Shown: piece by piece, positions 14,985 to 28,300 of the stretch
How the letters are laid out: every line of letters starts with the position of its first letter
Numbering within the stretch: the stretch's first letter is position 1
Origin: Cyanoderma ruficeps
Taxonomy: Eukaryota > Chordata > Aves > Passeriformes > Timaliidae
DNA length: 64,000 nucleotides
Direction: 5' to 3'
NCBI GenBank assembly: GCA_008694505.1
Contig: VZDJ01000594.1
Location: 13,258,014-13,322,013 of the forward strand
Notes under the pieces: model-generated
What the model was told of the DNA's origin: nothing
Seen by the model: the letters and a program-made list of their open reading frames with translations, nothing else
Databases searched by the model: none
Position numbers and translations under genes: made by a program

Positions 14985-15135
14985 GGCTACAGAGCAAGAA
15001 CTGTCAGATAATTCTCAATGGAATTCTTTCTAAGCGGGAAGGAAGTTGCTTATGGAATACCACAAGGATTAGCACTGGGCCGGCACAGCTTTTAATTATT
15101 TATATTGCATAAATTAGAGCTGGGGAGCACTTGGA
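14985..15135 (+). repeat. old CR1/L3-like LINE reverse-transcriptase fragment
   Basis: Around 15055-15110 one frame reads GIPQGLALG, resembling the PQGSVLGP motif of CR1-family reverse transcriptase. After an apparent frameshift a second frame reads LFNYLY, resembling the LFNIFIND that normally follows. The preceding bases (TTCTAAGCGGGAAGGAAG) resemble the usual 'tctaagtgggaagaagt' lead-in. The frame is broken and short, so this is a decayed fragment. Confidence 0.5.
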
Positions 15136-18100
15136 GCGGAAAAAACTCCTTACCTGGCAAGCCAACTCTTCTTTCTCCAAACCAAGCTTTTGCTCTGTTT
15201 CATGCCTACTCTCCATTCCTTCTCCCTTTCAGACCTCTACTCTCCATCATTACCCAATCCTTTTTTTCTCTCCTTTTTACCCTCTTTTGCTCCAAGATTG
15301 TATGACATGATGCTATATTCCAATACGGTCTGTAGATATTGCAACTCCACCAGCTTATGAACTCAAAAGGAGGCACAGTCAAGGCTGTGCTGGCATTTTG
15401 ACCTTCAACCTGTTCATTGCCAATCATTAGTGATGTGCAATTACTTGGAGCCTTGCTGCAGTAGGTCACTGTGCCCTCCTATAACGGGAGAGTTTCTGTC
15501 CCCTAAATCCAAGGAGCCATGAGTCAGGTCAAGGCAGGAACTTCACATTGCCACTGATCTCTCTGTCTCAACTTCTGCTCTAGTTATGCATGAGATTGGT
15601 ACCTGAGCAGGACAAAGTCCAGACAGTTTTACTGACTTGTGGCCTGGACAGCCTAAAGGGCTACGCCCATCCACCCCAGTGGGCGTGGAACTGGAAGCAG
15701 ATCTGGGGTCTACTACATTTGATGCCCAATCTATCAACGACCAACATTTTGGATGAGTGCGGTATCCAGGCTAAGTGGGACCAGATCCAGGATGCAGGTT
15801 ATTTTCAGATTTACTATGCAAGGAATTTCTGGTGCAGTGACATCTGGGAGGTGACAGAAGACAAGCTCACTTCATGCCACCATCACTGCCATAGCCTTGA
15901 TTCCAAGCTATGCAGAAGGACATCACCACTTTCAAAGGGCATTTTTATTTCCAGTCCCACTGAAATGGGGGCTGGGGACCTGTTCTTTAATTAAAAGAAG
16001 TGACAGAGAATTGGCAGCCCCTTGGCTTTGCAGAGGTGGGACCTGTCCCGCTTCAATGGGTCAGCTGGCTGAAGAAATTGAGGCTGAATATGAGCCACCT
16101 GCAGAGCCTCATTTCTATCACTCACTCTCTTCTTTCTCAGCTGAGGTACTATCACTATTCAGTGATGAAACCAACACAAACTGCAGCTTCACAGGGTAAG
16201 CATGTATTTAGGAAGAAAAGTCAGGAGCCATGAATTTTGCAGTTAAAAGGAATCATCTGAGCAGTCATTTGCATTTTTCCAACTAAGCTTTTTTTTTTAA
16301 GAGCTGAACTAAAACACATGAGAAAAGGACACACAGCCTCAGTTTACAGACATACGAACTGCTTTCTTCAGATAAGACTAAAGAAATAAATGTTCAGCCT
16401 GGAAGTAACTCCATCAGCTCCTATACAATCACACTAAGTCTGAATCTGATTCACAGAACAGAAGAAAACAAACAAATTAACTCCAAAAAGGTCAAACAGC
16501 CAAAGAAAGTGAGAGGAGTGGAATGGGAAACCCAGTCAGTGGTTTCCCTCAAGTCCTGAACTTCTCATAGGCTTGAACCCTGAACCCACAACGTAAGCAC
16601 AGACATTTTTCATTACAACAGAGGTATTTCAAAGCATTGGGAACTTTGGCAGTTGAGCCTAATTCTGCCCGTACAGCCCCCACCAGGAGCCAAAGGGGAT
16701 CAGATTCATTGCTAAGGTGGCTAACTAGGATCAGATGAGGACTGAGGTTTGGGGTTGCTTGTCCCCATTCCCTACAGTCACTCATCCAGCAGCAAGGCAG
16801 CTAGAAAGTTATGGGCTGCAAATGGATGTTCCCTTCAGACTGACCTTTCCTGGGAAAAGCAAATTCATTGAGGCAAAAGCTTTTCTGGCCCCCGTACATC
16901 TTCATGCAATGAAATATTGGCATTTCCACTCACAGGAATGAAGATTTCCATCCCAAACCATTGTGATATCCTTTCCCTGACAAGAGCCAAAACTTAATGC
17001 CTCAGAGGAAAGCAATAAACTGCCACAGCACACCAGGCCAATTTTGTGTGGCTAAAAGGAGCAGAGGATTGGGCTAATTCCTTCCTGGCTTCCAGGATGA
17101 TCTCTTTGCTGATGCCTGAGATTTCATTACTTCCCTCCTTCTCTTGCATGACTGCAGGCACATCTGCATCTGCACTTCACTGTGTTGCGAGCCACCACAT
17201 TTCTGAAATTTCTGGTGTCTGCTCTCCATCCTACATGCCATGCCATGCCATCCCCTGCTGCCATGATCAGCTGCACCAGCCAAACCCCTTGTGTAACCAT
17301 TGAGGTGGGAAAGCAAGCATCCCATGTGTTTATGTGGACACAGATTAAACAAAAATCTCCATGGCTTTGCTCTGCTTGGACAACAACCACCTCCAAGCCC
17401 ACAGGAGAGTTGTACAGTCATCTCAGAGGGCGATGCCCACTTTGTCACATGCAGTCACAGGCCACCGGGAGGACTTACCTGGTTTTGTCTGTCACCCCCT
17501 GTTACCATGACTTCTTAAGAATCACGACTGCTGTGATGCATGTCTGCTCTGCCATGTGTAATTTTTAACCCAGTTGGTTTTTTCAACCAACTTCCATAAT
17601 GAGAGCTCAGGGTGATAATTCAACACTAACATTTGGGAATGTGTGTCTAAAACTGAATCCTACTCTTATAAGAGAAATGTGATTAGCCGGCCACCAGAGC
17701 ATCCACATGAGACACCACATACTCTTTGAAGGGCCTAAGCCGTGGGACAAATTTCAGCAAGAACCTTCTGAGAAAGCAAAATGAGCCAGATGTAAGACAG
17801 AGCTTTGCAGGCACTTTGGTTATCACGGTCCCACCCTGTCTTCTTCCAACACAGAGCAGAGTAACCTTTTAGAAGGAAGAAGGATGAAGCAGAGCAGCAA
17901 AAGCAGCAGGAGCACCAGAGCATACTCAAATAGCATGAAAGAAGAGTCATGCATGGGAAGACACAACCTACTCTCCAGTGGCTCAGTCCCAGAGCAATGC
18001 AAAAGGACAGAAAGCTTCCTTACAGTGAAGTCAAGCTGCAGTGGAAAAGCTTTGGCTAGGAAAGGAAAAATCTTTTTCGTGGAGGCTTAATTACACGCAT

Positions 18101-21100
18101 TATGTATCCTTTCTGAGGAACATTGAAGAGGGCAAAGTGTTCCCATTGAAACAATAACAGAAAGGGAAAGTTTCCATGACCCTGTTCTCAGGATAAACAG
18201 AGGGATGGGTGGCAAGAGCTCATAGTCTGTTATTTGCCGACAACTTTGCTTTGTATTTCTGAAACCAACCAATCAAGAACCCAGAGGGCTGCCAGACTGC
18301 CTGCAAACCCCACCTTCTCATCCCTCCTATTTTACAAAGTGCCTTTTAATTTTAACATTATTCCCTAAATGAACAGACTTATGCAATCTCACTCATTCTC
18401 CATATGCCCCTCCCTTTAGCAGCTCTGAAAACCATAGGTCCTTTCCACTGAGTTTGCTCAAAGGGAAGAAGTCTCAAAGATAGGCAGCTACTGTCAGACC
18501 TGTGAAAAGGATTTAGAGAGAGGATACAGTGTGTATTAGGGATTTGGGTGTTATTAGGGATCTCACAGTAGGGTGAGAGATGAACTCAGACATATCAATC
18601 CACACACAGGTGCACCATCACTTACTACACTACACTGAGGATCTAAAGCCAGACTGCCCAAGGATCACAGCCTTGATCAAGGATTAGCAAGAGATAATAT
18701 GCACCAAGCCAAAATCAAACCCCACTTCCCACAGCATCTGAGGTGCTGTGCCCCTCTGAGCCCAGGTGTTGTTGGGCTTGGAGATGCCCCTGGACTACCC
18801 TTGGGAACATTAGAAAGCAGGAAAGCTTTGCTGGAGCAAAACAGCTAACAGAACCTCACCAGCAGCCACAGGCAGAAAGTAAACTCAGTGTCAAAGAAGT
18901 CACAGCCTGTGAGACTTCATCTTGAGCATCCCAACTGTTCTGCTGGGGCTGTCTCTGTGTTCCCCATGGGGGATAGAAAGGGACCTATGCCTCCTTACAA
19001 AGAGTCTAGCAGGAGTTGGTAAATGCTTTTGGGTGGCCTCACTCTTTGAGAGATCATCTCCAGCAGAGCAGAATCAAAGGCATTACAAAGTTTTGTGTGG
19101 GTGCAGTGGTCTGGGGTGTGTCTCTGGTACAAGTCCCTGGAGAAGAGAAATAAAGACTCGTCACTGAGTTTCTGACCTGGCCTCTAGGAAGCAGTTCACA
19201 GAAATGTTCCTCACAGACTGGTTTAATGTTCTTGTACCTCGGGGCTGTGTCTGGTGGTCTCTGTCTCTTTGATGGGGTGACAGTTCACTTCAGTTCCCAG
19301 AAGATACGATAATGCAATGTTTCCATCACCACAGAAGGGGAAAACGAGAAACTGCCCCATGGATCTATGGCATGGCTGGACTCAGAGCCACTCGGCCAGA
19401 GGTCTTACACTGTCAGCAACAACTTGCCAGCCCCTTCATGCCTCATTTTTCCAGCAGAGACCTCTGAATCCTATTGCTCTTGCAGCTGCAATGCTCAGAT
19501 CCCAGAAACACTGAGATTGACACCAGTGGATTTGTTGCAGCCTCCCTCATTTTGCAAGACTCTTTCGGGCACTCTTGTTTCCCTGGGGTGCATTATTGAT
19601 GTGTCCAAACAGAATCACCAGCAGAGACCAAGTTTCTCAGGCTGCCACCCCCTATTGCAGCAGCAAGAAACCAAATGAACAAGCCTTGGCTTCAGGGAAG
19701 GGGCTGAGCCCATTAGCTGTCTCACACTACCATGGGAGTGCAAAGCTGAGCAACCCTGCCCTTTCCTCCACACCCACCAAGGAGTGGGTGCTGTGGGCAT
19801 GAAGCATCTCCGTGGTTCAGAGAAGCCAGCTTCCTGGCACAGGATACCCTCACTCTGACGGCATCCCAAAGTTTTCCCCACTCCTGCCTCTCTGCCAGCC
19901 AGACTCCATCTCCCTAGCTGTCACTTTGTCACGTGTCTTCTCATTCCCAGCTGTGCTGAGGCTCCTCCATCCACTATCACGCAGTGGAGCTCACCACAAA
20001 TTGCTGACTCCCTGTGTCTGCAGAAACATGCCCCATCATTGGGGGGTGGGCGAGGTCTTTAGCTCTGTGCCAAACACACACGCCCTCCAACTCTGATTGT
20101 TTTCCCTGCAAGGCTGCCATGGCTCCAAGGAAAGCTCCCTGAACCCACAGAGCAGCTACTGGCTCAGACAACACAGCCCCAGGGCCCTAAGCCCAGCTGT
20201 GGCTCTGTGCCCCAGCCCCTGTGCTCACACACATTTTCCACTTCACACAGATGCTGCTCAGCTAACCAGAGGCCAGGCTGCAGGAGTCAGCAAACCTCCA
20301 AAGGAGAGGCCAGGAAGGAAGAAGACTCAGGAGCAGGCAGCTATTTGGTCTGGGGCAGGCAGCCCCTTTGGCCTAAGCATTCCTCTCAGCAAGGAGCAGC
20401 ACTGCCTGACAAGGTGCTTGCATAGGAGGCACCTCTCACTATCTTCCTGGTGGTGTAATTTCAAGAACAAACCTCTACCTGCAGCCACTTTACCTCCCCA
20501 CTCTTGTTCCAGAGCAATTTTCAATCACCAACAATATTTACATTTCCTTGTCTTTCCCTGGGAGAACTCTGCAACCTGCTGAAACCCATCAGCCCTTTCC
20601 TGGAAATTCAGGTACCTGTTGGCCTCTCTAAGATGAAGATCAGTTTTTTGCTCCTGTTTCACCAAAGAGCTGTGAAAAGATTCACTGCTTCGAGCTTTGC
20701 TTCTCTCCTGTCTCCTCAAAAAATGGCACTGGAATTGACGCTGAGGGCAGATGCTTCAGCTGGGACCTTTAGAAAGACAAAACAACCTTCAAGTACTGTC
20801 ATGGAGAAACACTGTGCCCACTATTCTTCCAGAGGTTACCTGGGAAGATCTGTGGTGGTTATCCTACTTGACAAACTAAAACTGAGCAGCATCAGTGACT
20901 CCAGATTCTCTTCCCTTCTAGGAAGGACCAGGTAAATGCCTTGCCTGTGACATGGCTAGGGGAGCTCTCAACAGATCCAAGTTTTTATTGTGCTCACAGC
21001 CTCCTTGGAAATAGATAAAATGCAAAATCTGGTGTCTCCCCCAAAACCACTGAAACCTTTGATATACCTATATTGTGCCAAGTCCAGGGTAGTCAAGACT

Positions 21101-22304
21101 AGTGTTAAGCAGCTGGATTCACAGCCCAGATTTTCCTACCTGCATTGTGTCTTTCACAGTTGTTCATGCTCCAACATGGCCATTGCTCAGAGCTAAAACA
21201 GCAAAGCCTGAGTTTCTCCAGGTAAGCTCCTAACAACTTGGGGCTCTATGCTGAGACTTGAGAAATGAATACACAGTGACCACCTGAACAACACTTCTTT
21301 GTGTGACCAAGATCACATTTGAACTTAAACTCCCAAGTAAATAATCTCTTACAGATTCTTTTGTGCTTCTTTTGGCTTCTGCCCTACAAAAGATGGGCTT
21401 CTTGGTGCCTCCCAGTGTTTACACGAGAAATCTTAAGTACAGAACTGCCATGAAAACAGAGTTGAGTCTGGTGCAAGGGGAAGATTTGTTTTGTTGGAGT
21501 TGTCTGGGTGAACTGTTTCAAATATAGGAAAGGCTGTGAATGCCCCCCATATCTCAGTGTCATTTACCAGCATGCCTTCCCCTCCACTCCAATAAGTGGA
21601 AACTGTCCAAGTTTGCAGCTGCTTGAAGGTGACTGGGTAAACATAAAAAAATACTCCCCCCAAAAAACCCAACTAAGCAAATAAAATTTTGAAACATGAT
21701 GTCATTTAGCCAGCACAGTCACAGTCTCAGTGTAAGCTCCACCGAAGGGCAACCAAGAATCCAGGAAGGAAAGCAGAGCTTGATCTCATCTGCAATTTCA
21801 TAGACCCTCTGACATTAACAGGAAAAATTAAATCCCCAGACAGGAGAGAGGTGAAAGTCCTGCATTGTTTTGTCCAGTGTTTGCTGAAGTCTCTAAGAGT
21901 AGGACAGAAAAAGCCCCACCATTTGAATCCTGACAGCACACTTTTTTACAAGAGGGTGTTTTTCCTTTACTGGACTGAGCATCAGCAATGGGAAACACAG
22001 TTCATGTTGATCTTTACCAGGAAGGCCATGGAATGAGTGCTCGGCTGGCTGGAGGGCTGACACAGTTCATAAAGGTGAACACAGGAACCCACATGCCTCA
22101 TACAACCGGGAGAGTTCTGCTCACCTGGGGTTGTCATCAGGCCATGTTTCCCAATCCCCTCTTCACACATCCTCTCATCTCTCAGATGAGTGAGCAATTG
22201 TACGTGGGGTTACCATAACTCAGCTCTCAGAAATGAGATGAGCTACCTCTGCTACCCAGTACCTAGCCTGGTAAACAAGAAGTAAAGAAGCACAAAACCC
22301 AGAT
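15136..22304. other. intergenic DNA, no gene recognised
   Basis: Only short unassigned ORFs occur, the longest being 20097-20582 (161 codons) on the plus strand with no recognisable domain. A small ATGCC triplication sits at 17234-17250. Nothing supports a gene or RNA gene. Confidence 0.5.
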
Positions 22305-22395
22305 TTCTCCTTGTTCTCACTTGGGCAGGTAACTCACCTTGGCACCTCCACCTAGGAAGTGCAGATAATCTGCAGTTACATCTCCCTCCTGATGT
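22305..22395 (+). repeat. possible MIR-like fragment
   Basis: TTGGGCAGGTAACTCACCTTGGCACCTCC (22321-22349) resembles the MIR block 'cttgggcaagtcacttaacctctctg'. It is followed by a GCAGATAATCTGCAG stretch where MIR normally has 'atctgtaaaatggggataat'. The match is weak and ungapped alignment by eye is limited. Confidence 0.3.
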
Positions 22396-25260
22396 GCAAA
22401 TACAGCAAGAGGTTCTCTCAGTGATTCCTCATGGCTTATCACCATCGAAATGTCTGCCGTGTGTCTGGGCTCTCAGACATCCTCTGCAGCATGACCACAT
22501 GGTGCTGCCCAGGGGATTTAGAGGCACCATTCCAAAGCAAATACTTGCTTGGCTTCATAACAGTATCCTTGCAAGATAAATCACACCGCTCCCTGCCTTC
22601 CCCATCCAAGAGCAGCATTTAAAATCAGAGCTTTTATTTTGCAAAGCAGAGCTGCACCTTGACCTCAGAGGGAAGGAAGAAGATGCTTTCTCTCTTCTGG
22701 AAGGAGGTCTGTTCCCAGTCTCAGTCTGGAATAGCATGGATGGGTTCAGCAGGGGCAGCATCCAGTGCTGAGAGGAACGATCCCTCTGACACAGCCCATT
22801 TGAGGTTTGGGGTGAGGAACAGTGGTGGGAAGGAATTAAACACCATAAAAACGTAAAAGGAGTGCTAAAGACACACACTGCCATTTAAATAGGTCGGCAT
22901 GATTAAAACCTGATGTGTTGTAAGATCTTATGGGCATCTCATTAAAAACCTATTACTTAAAAAACACAGCTTAGATGGGAATGTTGTTAAAGGGCAACTT
23001 AAAATAAAACTGACCATCTGGTCCTCATTAGGCAATTGTCTATAACCACCATGTTATTATAAAATCCACTGTGTGCTCCACATCTGCTTATCTCTGCTCT
23101 CCCTGACTGCCCCTAAAAGGGCAACACCAGCTGAGACTGGGATTCTGGAAGGAGCACAATCTGGGGGCAATGGAGGGGGTCTATGCTGGTGTAGGATTTC
23201 TAGGTGATAGTGATCAGCTCTTCCCACATTACAGGTTTGTCCATGCACTCCTTATTATTTTATTTATCCCCCCTGCCTTCTATCCATTCCTGCATAATAT
23301 TTCTGTTGCAGTGTCCACGTTTTTTTTCTGTCTCCCAGTGTAAACCACTCAGGTTTCTATGTCACCCCAATTTCAGCTCTGGCTGCTGCCCCCAGCATAC
23401 TTAAAGCACACTCAGTGAGCACCATTTGACCAGGAACTTCAGGTTCTTTCACCCCAACCCACAACAGCATGATCTTAAGATCCATGCCTTGTGCTGCAGC
23501 CCCAGACCACCCACACAGCAAAAGCGTGGAATGGGTCAGCATCAGAGGAGGAAAATGAAAGAGAAGAACCCATCTCCAGTTAATGCTAGACTGATAAGTC
23601 CAACATTTCCTGGAGGTGTTGCACTCCGACATGGTGTTTAGAGACCAAACATAGACTCCACCAGACATTCCTTGTCCCAAGGCAGCTCTGGTGGAATAAC
23701 ATACCAAACCTGCATGTAGAACTATCAAGACTTTTGGTCAAAAATATTGCAGGAAATCTTCTAATAGTATGCTAATATTTTCTATGCAGAAAACAAAAAT
23801 AATCAACACCACCCAAAAAAAAAAATAACCACCAAAAAAAAACCACCACCAAATCACAACATACATATGACTAGGCTCTGTGCTAGCTAGTGGCAGAGTT
23901 TAGGATGAAGGGGCTTTGTAGGAACAGCTGAAGGACTATCCACCCAAGGAAGATGCCCCAGAGAAGCTTGTCCTCTGCACTATGTCCAAGAGTAGGGCCA
24001 CCTGCTGATGACCAAGTACAACCATAACCCCAGAGAAGGCGACCAATTAATCAGTGCCAGCTCATACAAAGAACTCAGTCAGGAACAACTGATAGGCAAA
24101 AGACAAGCTACAATCCACCTCAGGGGACAGATATGGGATGCACGCTACCTGGAGCACAAGTCCAGTCTGTCCAAAAGGCAGGATCAGAAGCAAGACTTCA
24201 GCCAAGCACACTCCCAACACAGGAAAGAACTAAATACCCGGGGACAAGCTGAAATTGGGCTCCTGAGGTGGGGGCTGAGAGTGTGGGTGGAGGTGCCAGG
24301 AGAAGTCGGGGTAATTAGTGCCTATAAGTACCCCAAGGGAACTGCCAGAAGGGTTTTTGTACCACGGGAGGCCAGACAGGGGTATTGTCAGTGGAGGAGT
24401 GATTTGAGCAAAAGAGTAAAGCACTGCGTCTGTACTGGAACAACTCACAAAATCATTCCTTCATCTCAGCATAATCTCCAAGCACTCCAGCTAGACTTGT
24501 AAGAGACAACCACTTGCCTGACTTGTCAATAATGTACCTTGTCTGACCCTCCCCACAGAACTCAGCTAGCATGCTCCTCCATGCTGAGGAGTGGGGCCAC
24601 ACTTCCGTGGTGCAGTACATTAGTCCATCCAGCATACAATCAAACAATCAAACCAATGGGGACTCCTCCTTTCAGGGACCTTGGGCTCAGGAAGCAGACA
24701 TGGGGCCACTTTAAATGTCTAAACTGTCTTTCCAGACATAAGGATGGGGTTTTCTCCAAGAGGCAAGGTTCAGAGGAACCATTTGCCAGACTCTTAGCAC
24801 TTTCTACACAAAGCACAGGCAGTTCTGACCAGGAGGAACACGCAGGTAGTCCAGGGACATGGCATGTGAGCTTGGAAGCCCTAGGAAACACTGCCTGCCA
24901 ATCCTACCTGCAGTGGTGGAGAGGCAGGTTTCCAAGAGAGACCCAACACCACTGAAATGCTTTTGTCTTACTCACAGAGAAGGAAAAGAGAAGGGCGGAA
25001 ACAGACACTTGCTGGGTAGGAAATGATTGTAGGAACAACATCCTGACTCCATTCTTTTTTAGAGAGACTAGATGCACAAAACAGGTTTTGCTGGAGTTTT
25101 CATCTTGCCTCCCCAGGGGAGAAGTCAGTGATTTGCAGTTTGCTCCAAGTATTCACCCTGACACAGCACTCTGTGTTTACCAGCAAGGTACACCTCCTGT
25201 CCTCAGGCTCTGGAGAGCAGGTCAGATGCTGTTTCAGGAACACAGGGGCACATGTGTGTG
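22396..25260. other. intergenic DNA with an A-rich tract and an AT-rich block
   Basis: Positions 22860-23060 are AT-rich, with several TTAAAA and ATTA words and no long ORF. Positions 23812-23855 are A-rich with ACC interruptions. A plus-strand ORF at 24008-24502 (164 codons, true ATG) has no domain that I recognise. It is most likely chance and is discussed as a finding. Confidence 0.5.
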
Positions 25261-25322
25261 CTTGCTTGCTTGCTTGCTTGTTTTAACCATAAAGTTTCCT
25301 GNTTTGTTTGTTTGTTTGTTTG
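25261..25322 (+). repeat. CTTG and TTTG microsatellites flanking an N
   Basis: Five copies of CTTG (25261-25280) are followed by about 21 bp of unique sequence, one undetermined base at 25302, and then TTTG copies (25303-25322). The isolated N at the edge of the repeat suggests an assembly or consensus uncertainty, so copy numbers may not be exact. Confidence 0.9.
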
Positions 25323-28300
25323 TCATTGGGATGTTGTGAAGGCTGCTTGGTTAGTTTATTTGTTTCTTAAATCTCCCAGGGGAAGTTTCTGGCAGAAAGC
25401 ATCTCCTGAGTGAGCTTGGATCAGGGTGTGCTTTGGCTGGGAACTGAGGAGATCTGCGTATGAGGAAACAAGAGGTGAAGAGGAGACGCATGAGGCCAGA
25501 GGGCTAAGGATTTGGCTTTGCTATGCAATGTGCTCATCAAGCAGGGACAAAAACAATCAGAAATAAGCTTTGCCCACAACACAGCTCAAACCTCAGCAAA
25601 AACCATTGGAAATATTTTCATTTCAAATTTTTTGCCACTATTGGGCCTCCTGGTGTGTTTTATGTGACAGGCACTACTCTAGTTCCTATTGAGATCAGTG
25701 GGACGCAGCCTTCTTTAGGCTGGAACACTGTGAATCCCCTGCTTTGAGAGAGATTGAGAGATGTTAATGCAGCCTAACGTCCCAGAGATCTTGGACATGG
25801 TTTTCTCTTGGAGTTGCATCCAAGGCAATTAACATTCCCTACAGGAGCACCTGTCAGCCAGCCTTACCTCTGCCACTTGTTGGACCATTTCTGCAGGGAC
25901 TTTTCCTGTGAAGATACCCACAGGGCTCAAAAATACACCTGATGGGGAAATCTCCAGACAGCAGAGAGAGCCAGAGGGCTGGCCTGTTGCTGTCATTACA
26001 GCCAAAGAAACACACTCTGCGGTTGCTGAGCTATCATAAAGCCATAGGAGCTGTAGTGAGCTGCAGTTTTCATGCAGGCTGGCTCTGCAAGCCACCTCAG
26101 CTGACCATGTCATTGGCTTCAGAGCAGTTGGACATGTGGAAAATAGAGCTACCTTTCCTGTTTACTGTTTCCCTTGGGATGAACGAATATTGCACAGATC
26201 ACTACAAAGAAATCTTTCTAACGAGATGCCAGGTCCCATCTGCTCTGGGAGAAATCACACTCCTGCATTCAAAAAATACTGATGGAAGTAACAGATGATG
26301 TACTAATGATCCTTGGGGCTTTTAGACAGGTTTACTTAGGAAACCAGGCATGTGAGATCACATTGTCTTTTAGTCTGCCAATACATTTGTCTGGGTCCTT
26401 CCAAATAGCTTTTTAACTCACAGGTCAGTTTTACGAAAATATAACAGAGGAGTATAAGTCTCCAAAATAGAAACTTTCTCTGACATTTATGAAAATGATT
26501 GACCAAGTGTAAGAAAAAAAGAGGAAAGTATAGGTCTAATAAAAACACCTACTGCTGCATGAGCTCAACCCTTTACAGGGCTTCAGAGAATCCACAGAGA
26601 TGCTCACCTTAAAGTTGCATTAGAAACAAAACTTCCTCAGTTTTCTCGTTCACACAATGATTTAGGACAATTTAGGCTTCAGGTTTTCCATAAAGGGGTG
26701 TCCTTGCCCCCTTTATCTTACTATTCAGGTCAGTACAAAATGTCCTGACACAAGCATGTGTGTGTGTGCTTGTTGGTATAGATTTTGCTCCGGATAGTGA
26801 GGAAAGACACACAGGAAGTGAATAGAAGCTGCAAACCCCAGTTCCCAAGGGATCATCATGGTGTTGATTTCTGTAGCTGGTGCCAACACAGGAACACTGA
26901 AGCACAACTCTCCTGGTAGCACCTGGCATCATCACATGCCTGGGGAGGTACCAGAGCACTGACGCCAAACAAAATTCTTTGCTTCTTTTTAAAATGGCCT
27001 CAATCCTCTCTCCTTCCCAACACCTCTTTTCGCTGGTCACATCACTGGTTTGGAGGACAGGTGTCTGCAGTTTTCCCTCCAGAGGCTGATGCAAGAGGGG
27101 ATCCACCAGAGTTAGCGGGTAGCCCTACCCAGTGAGGATTAATCTCCTCGTCACCTGCTGTGTCTCATCACACACCCGATACTCTTCATGTATTAACGTC
27201 TGGAATGCCACCTCTGCTACTTTATCCTGGGCTTCCTTGCCCAGCCATGCCATGTGCAAAAAGCCTTTTCCTTCCCTCCTCTCCTTCTGGACTTGTCAGA
27301 AATATGTGGAAGGAGAGGGGAGGATGGTGAGATACTTTTTTTCTTTTTCTTTGGGTTTTTTTTTGTATCATCTAAAGATTTCAGTGGTGAAAGACACTCT
27401 GTCAGTGTGTGTTGTGAGTGGTTAGCTGTGAACAGACGGCAAGTTGTGGTCACTGTCCCTGGCCAGCTGGGAATTGCACATCTCCTATCATATTTATTGG
27501 TCACACATATTCTGTCACCTCCCCCTTTCTATTTACCCATTGTCCAGCTGCTGTCTCTTGTCTTTTAGATCTCTGGGACATGGAGATCCAATTAAGATTA
27601 TTACAGCCATGTATGAGCCTTCAGCTGCCTCCTAACATACATATTTGTAATAGTGTTTACATGCTCATTTCCATTCAAAGGCATTGTCAGACTCGACTTC
27701 ATATATTGATATAGATAAGCAGAAAGTCAGAGATCTACCCAAGATTCAGCAGTCCTAGGAAAATGGATTTACGGAACTGTAAAGTACAGATTCACACCAC
27801 AGGCAGTGAGGTACCCTGAGATATTCTGAGCCCATCCAGTGTGTCTGATGATGAATGGATCAGCCTGCAGATCCATTTCAGAAAACCCTCTGAACTTTTG
27901 TTAAAGTGTTCTTACAACATTTTACATCAAAACCAGCTAAGCAAATTCTTAGAGCAACTCAAATAAAACACTCATTTAGCCTGATATTAAAACTATAAAT
28001 AAAGTAGAAAAGCATATTGCATATTATTTCCCTTTAGACCCAAACAATTAACAGAATGGAGGGCACTTTATGACTGTTTCCATTTGAAAAACTGATCACA
28101 CAATTGCAATATATTTTTGATGATATCTTATAAACCTTTTTTGTCTGAATTTTTTTAAAAAATCCTAGTTTCCTTTAATAACAGTGGTAACAGTGGCATC
28201 CCATTTTATTGCTGAAAATTCCCTAAGTAAGTTCCTTATGTTCTTGTGAATTTTGTTTCTAGAAAACCTTATCTCTTTCTTTGCTTCTTTGCATGTTATA

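Noticed and set aside
20097..20582. 161-codon plus-strand ORF
   Set aside because: Serine/proline/histidine-rich without motif; overlapped by other ORFs in different frames.
24300..24560. TATA-like CTATAAGTA and flanks as a retroviral LTR
   Set aside because: No paired LTR, TG...CA borders, primer-binding site or gag/pol sequence was found nearby.
25261..25280. CTTG repeat considered as a CRISPR-like or satellite array
   Set aside because: The unit is only 4 bp with no spacers; it is an ordinary microsatellite.
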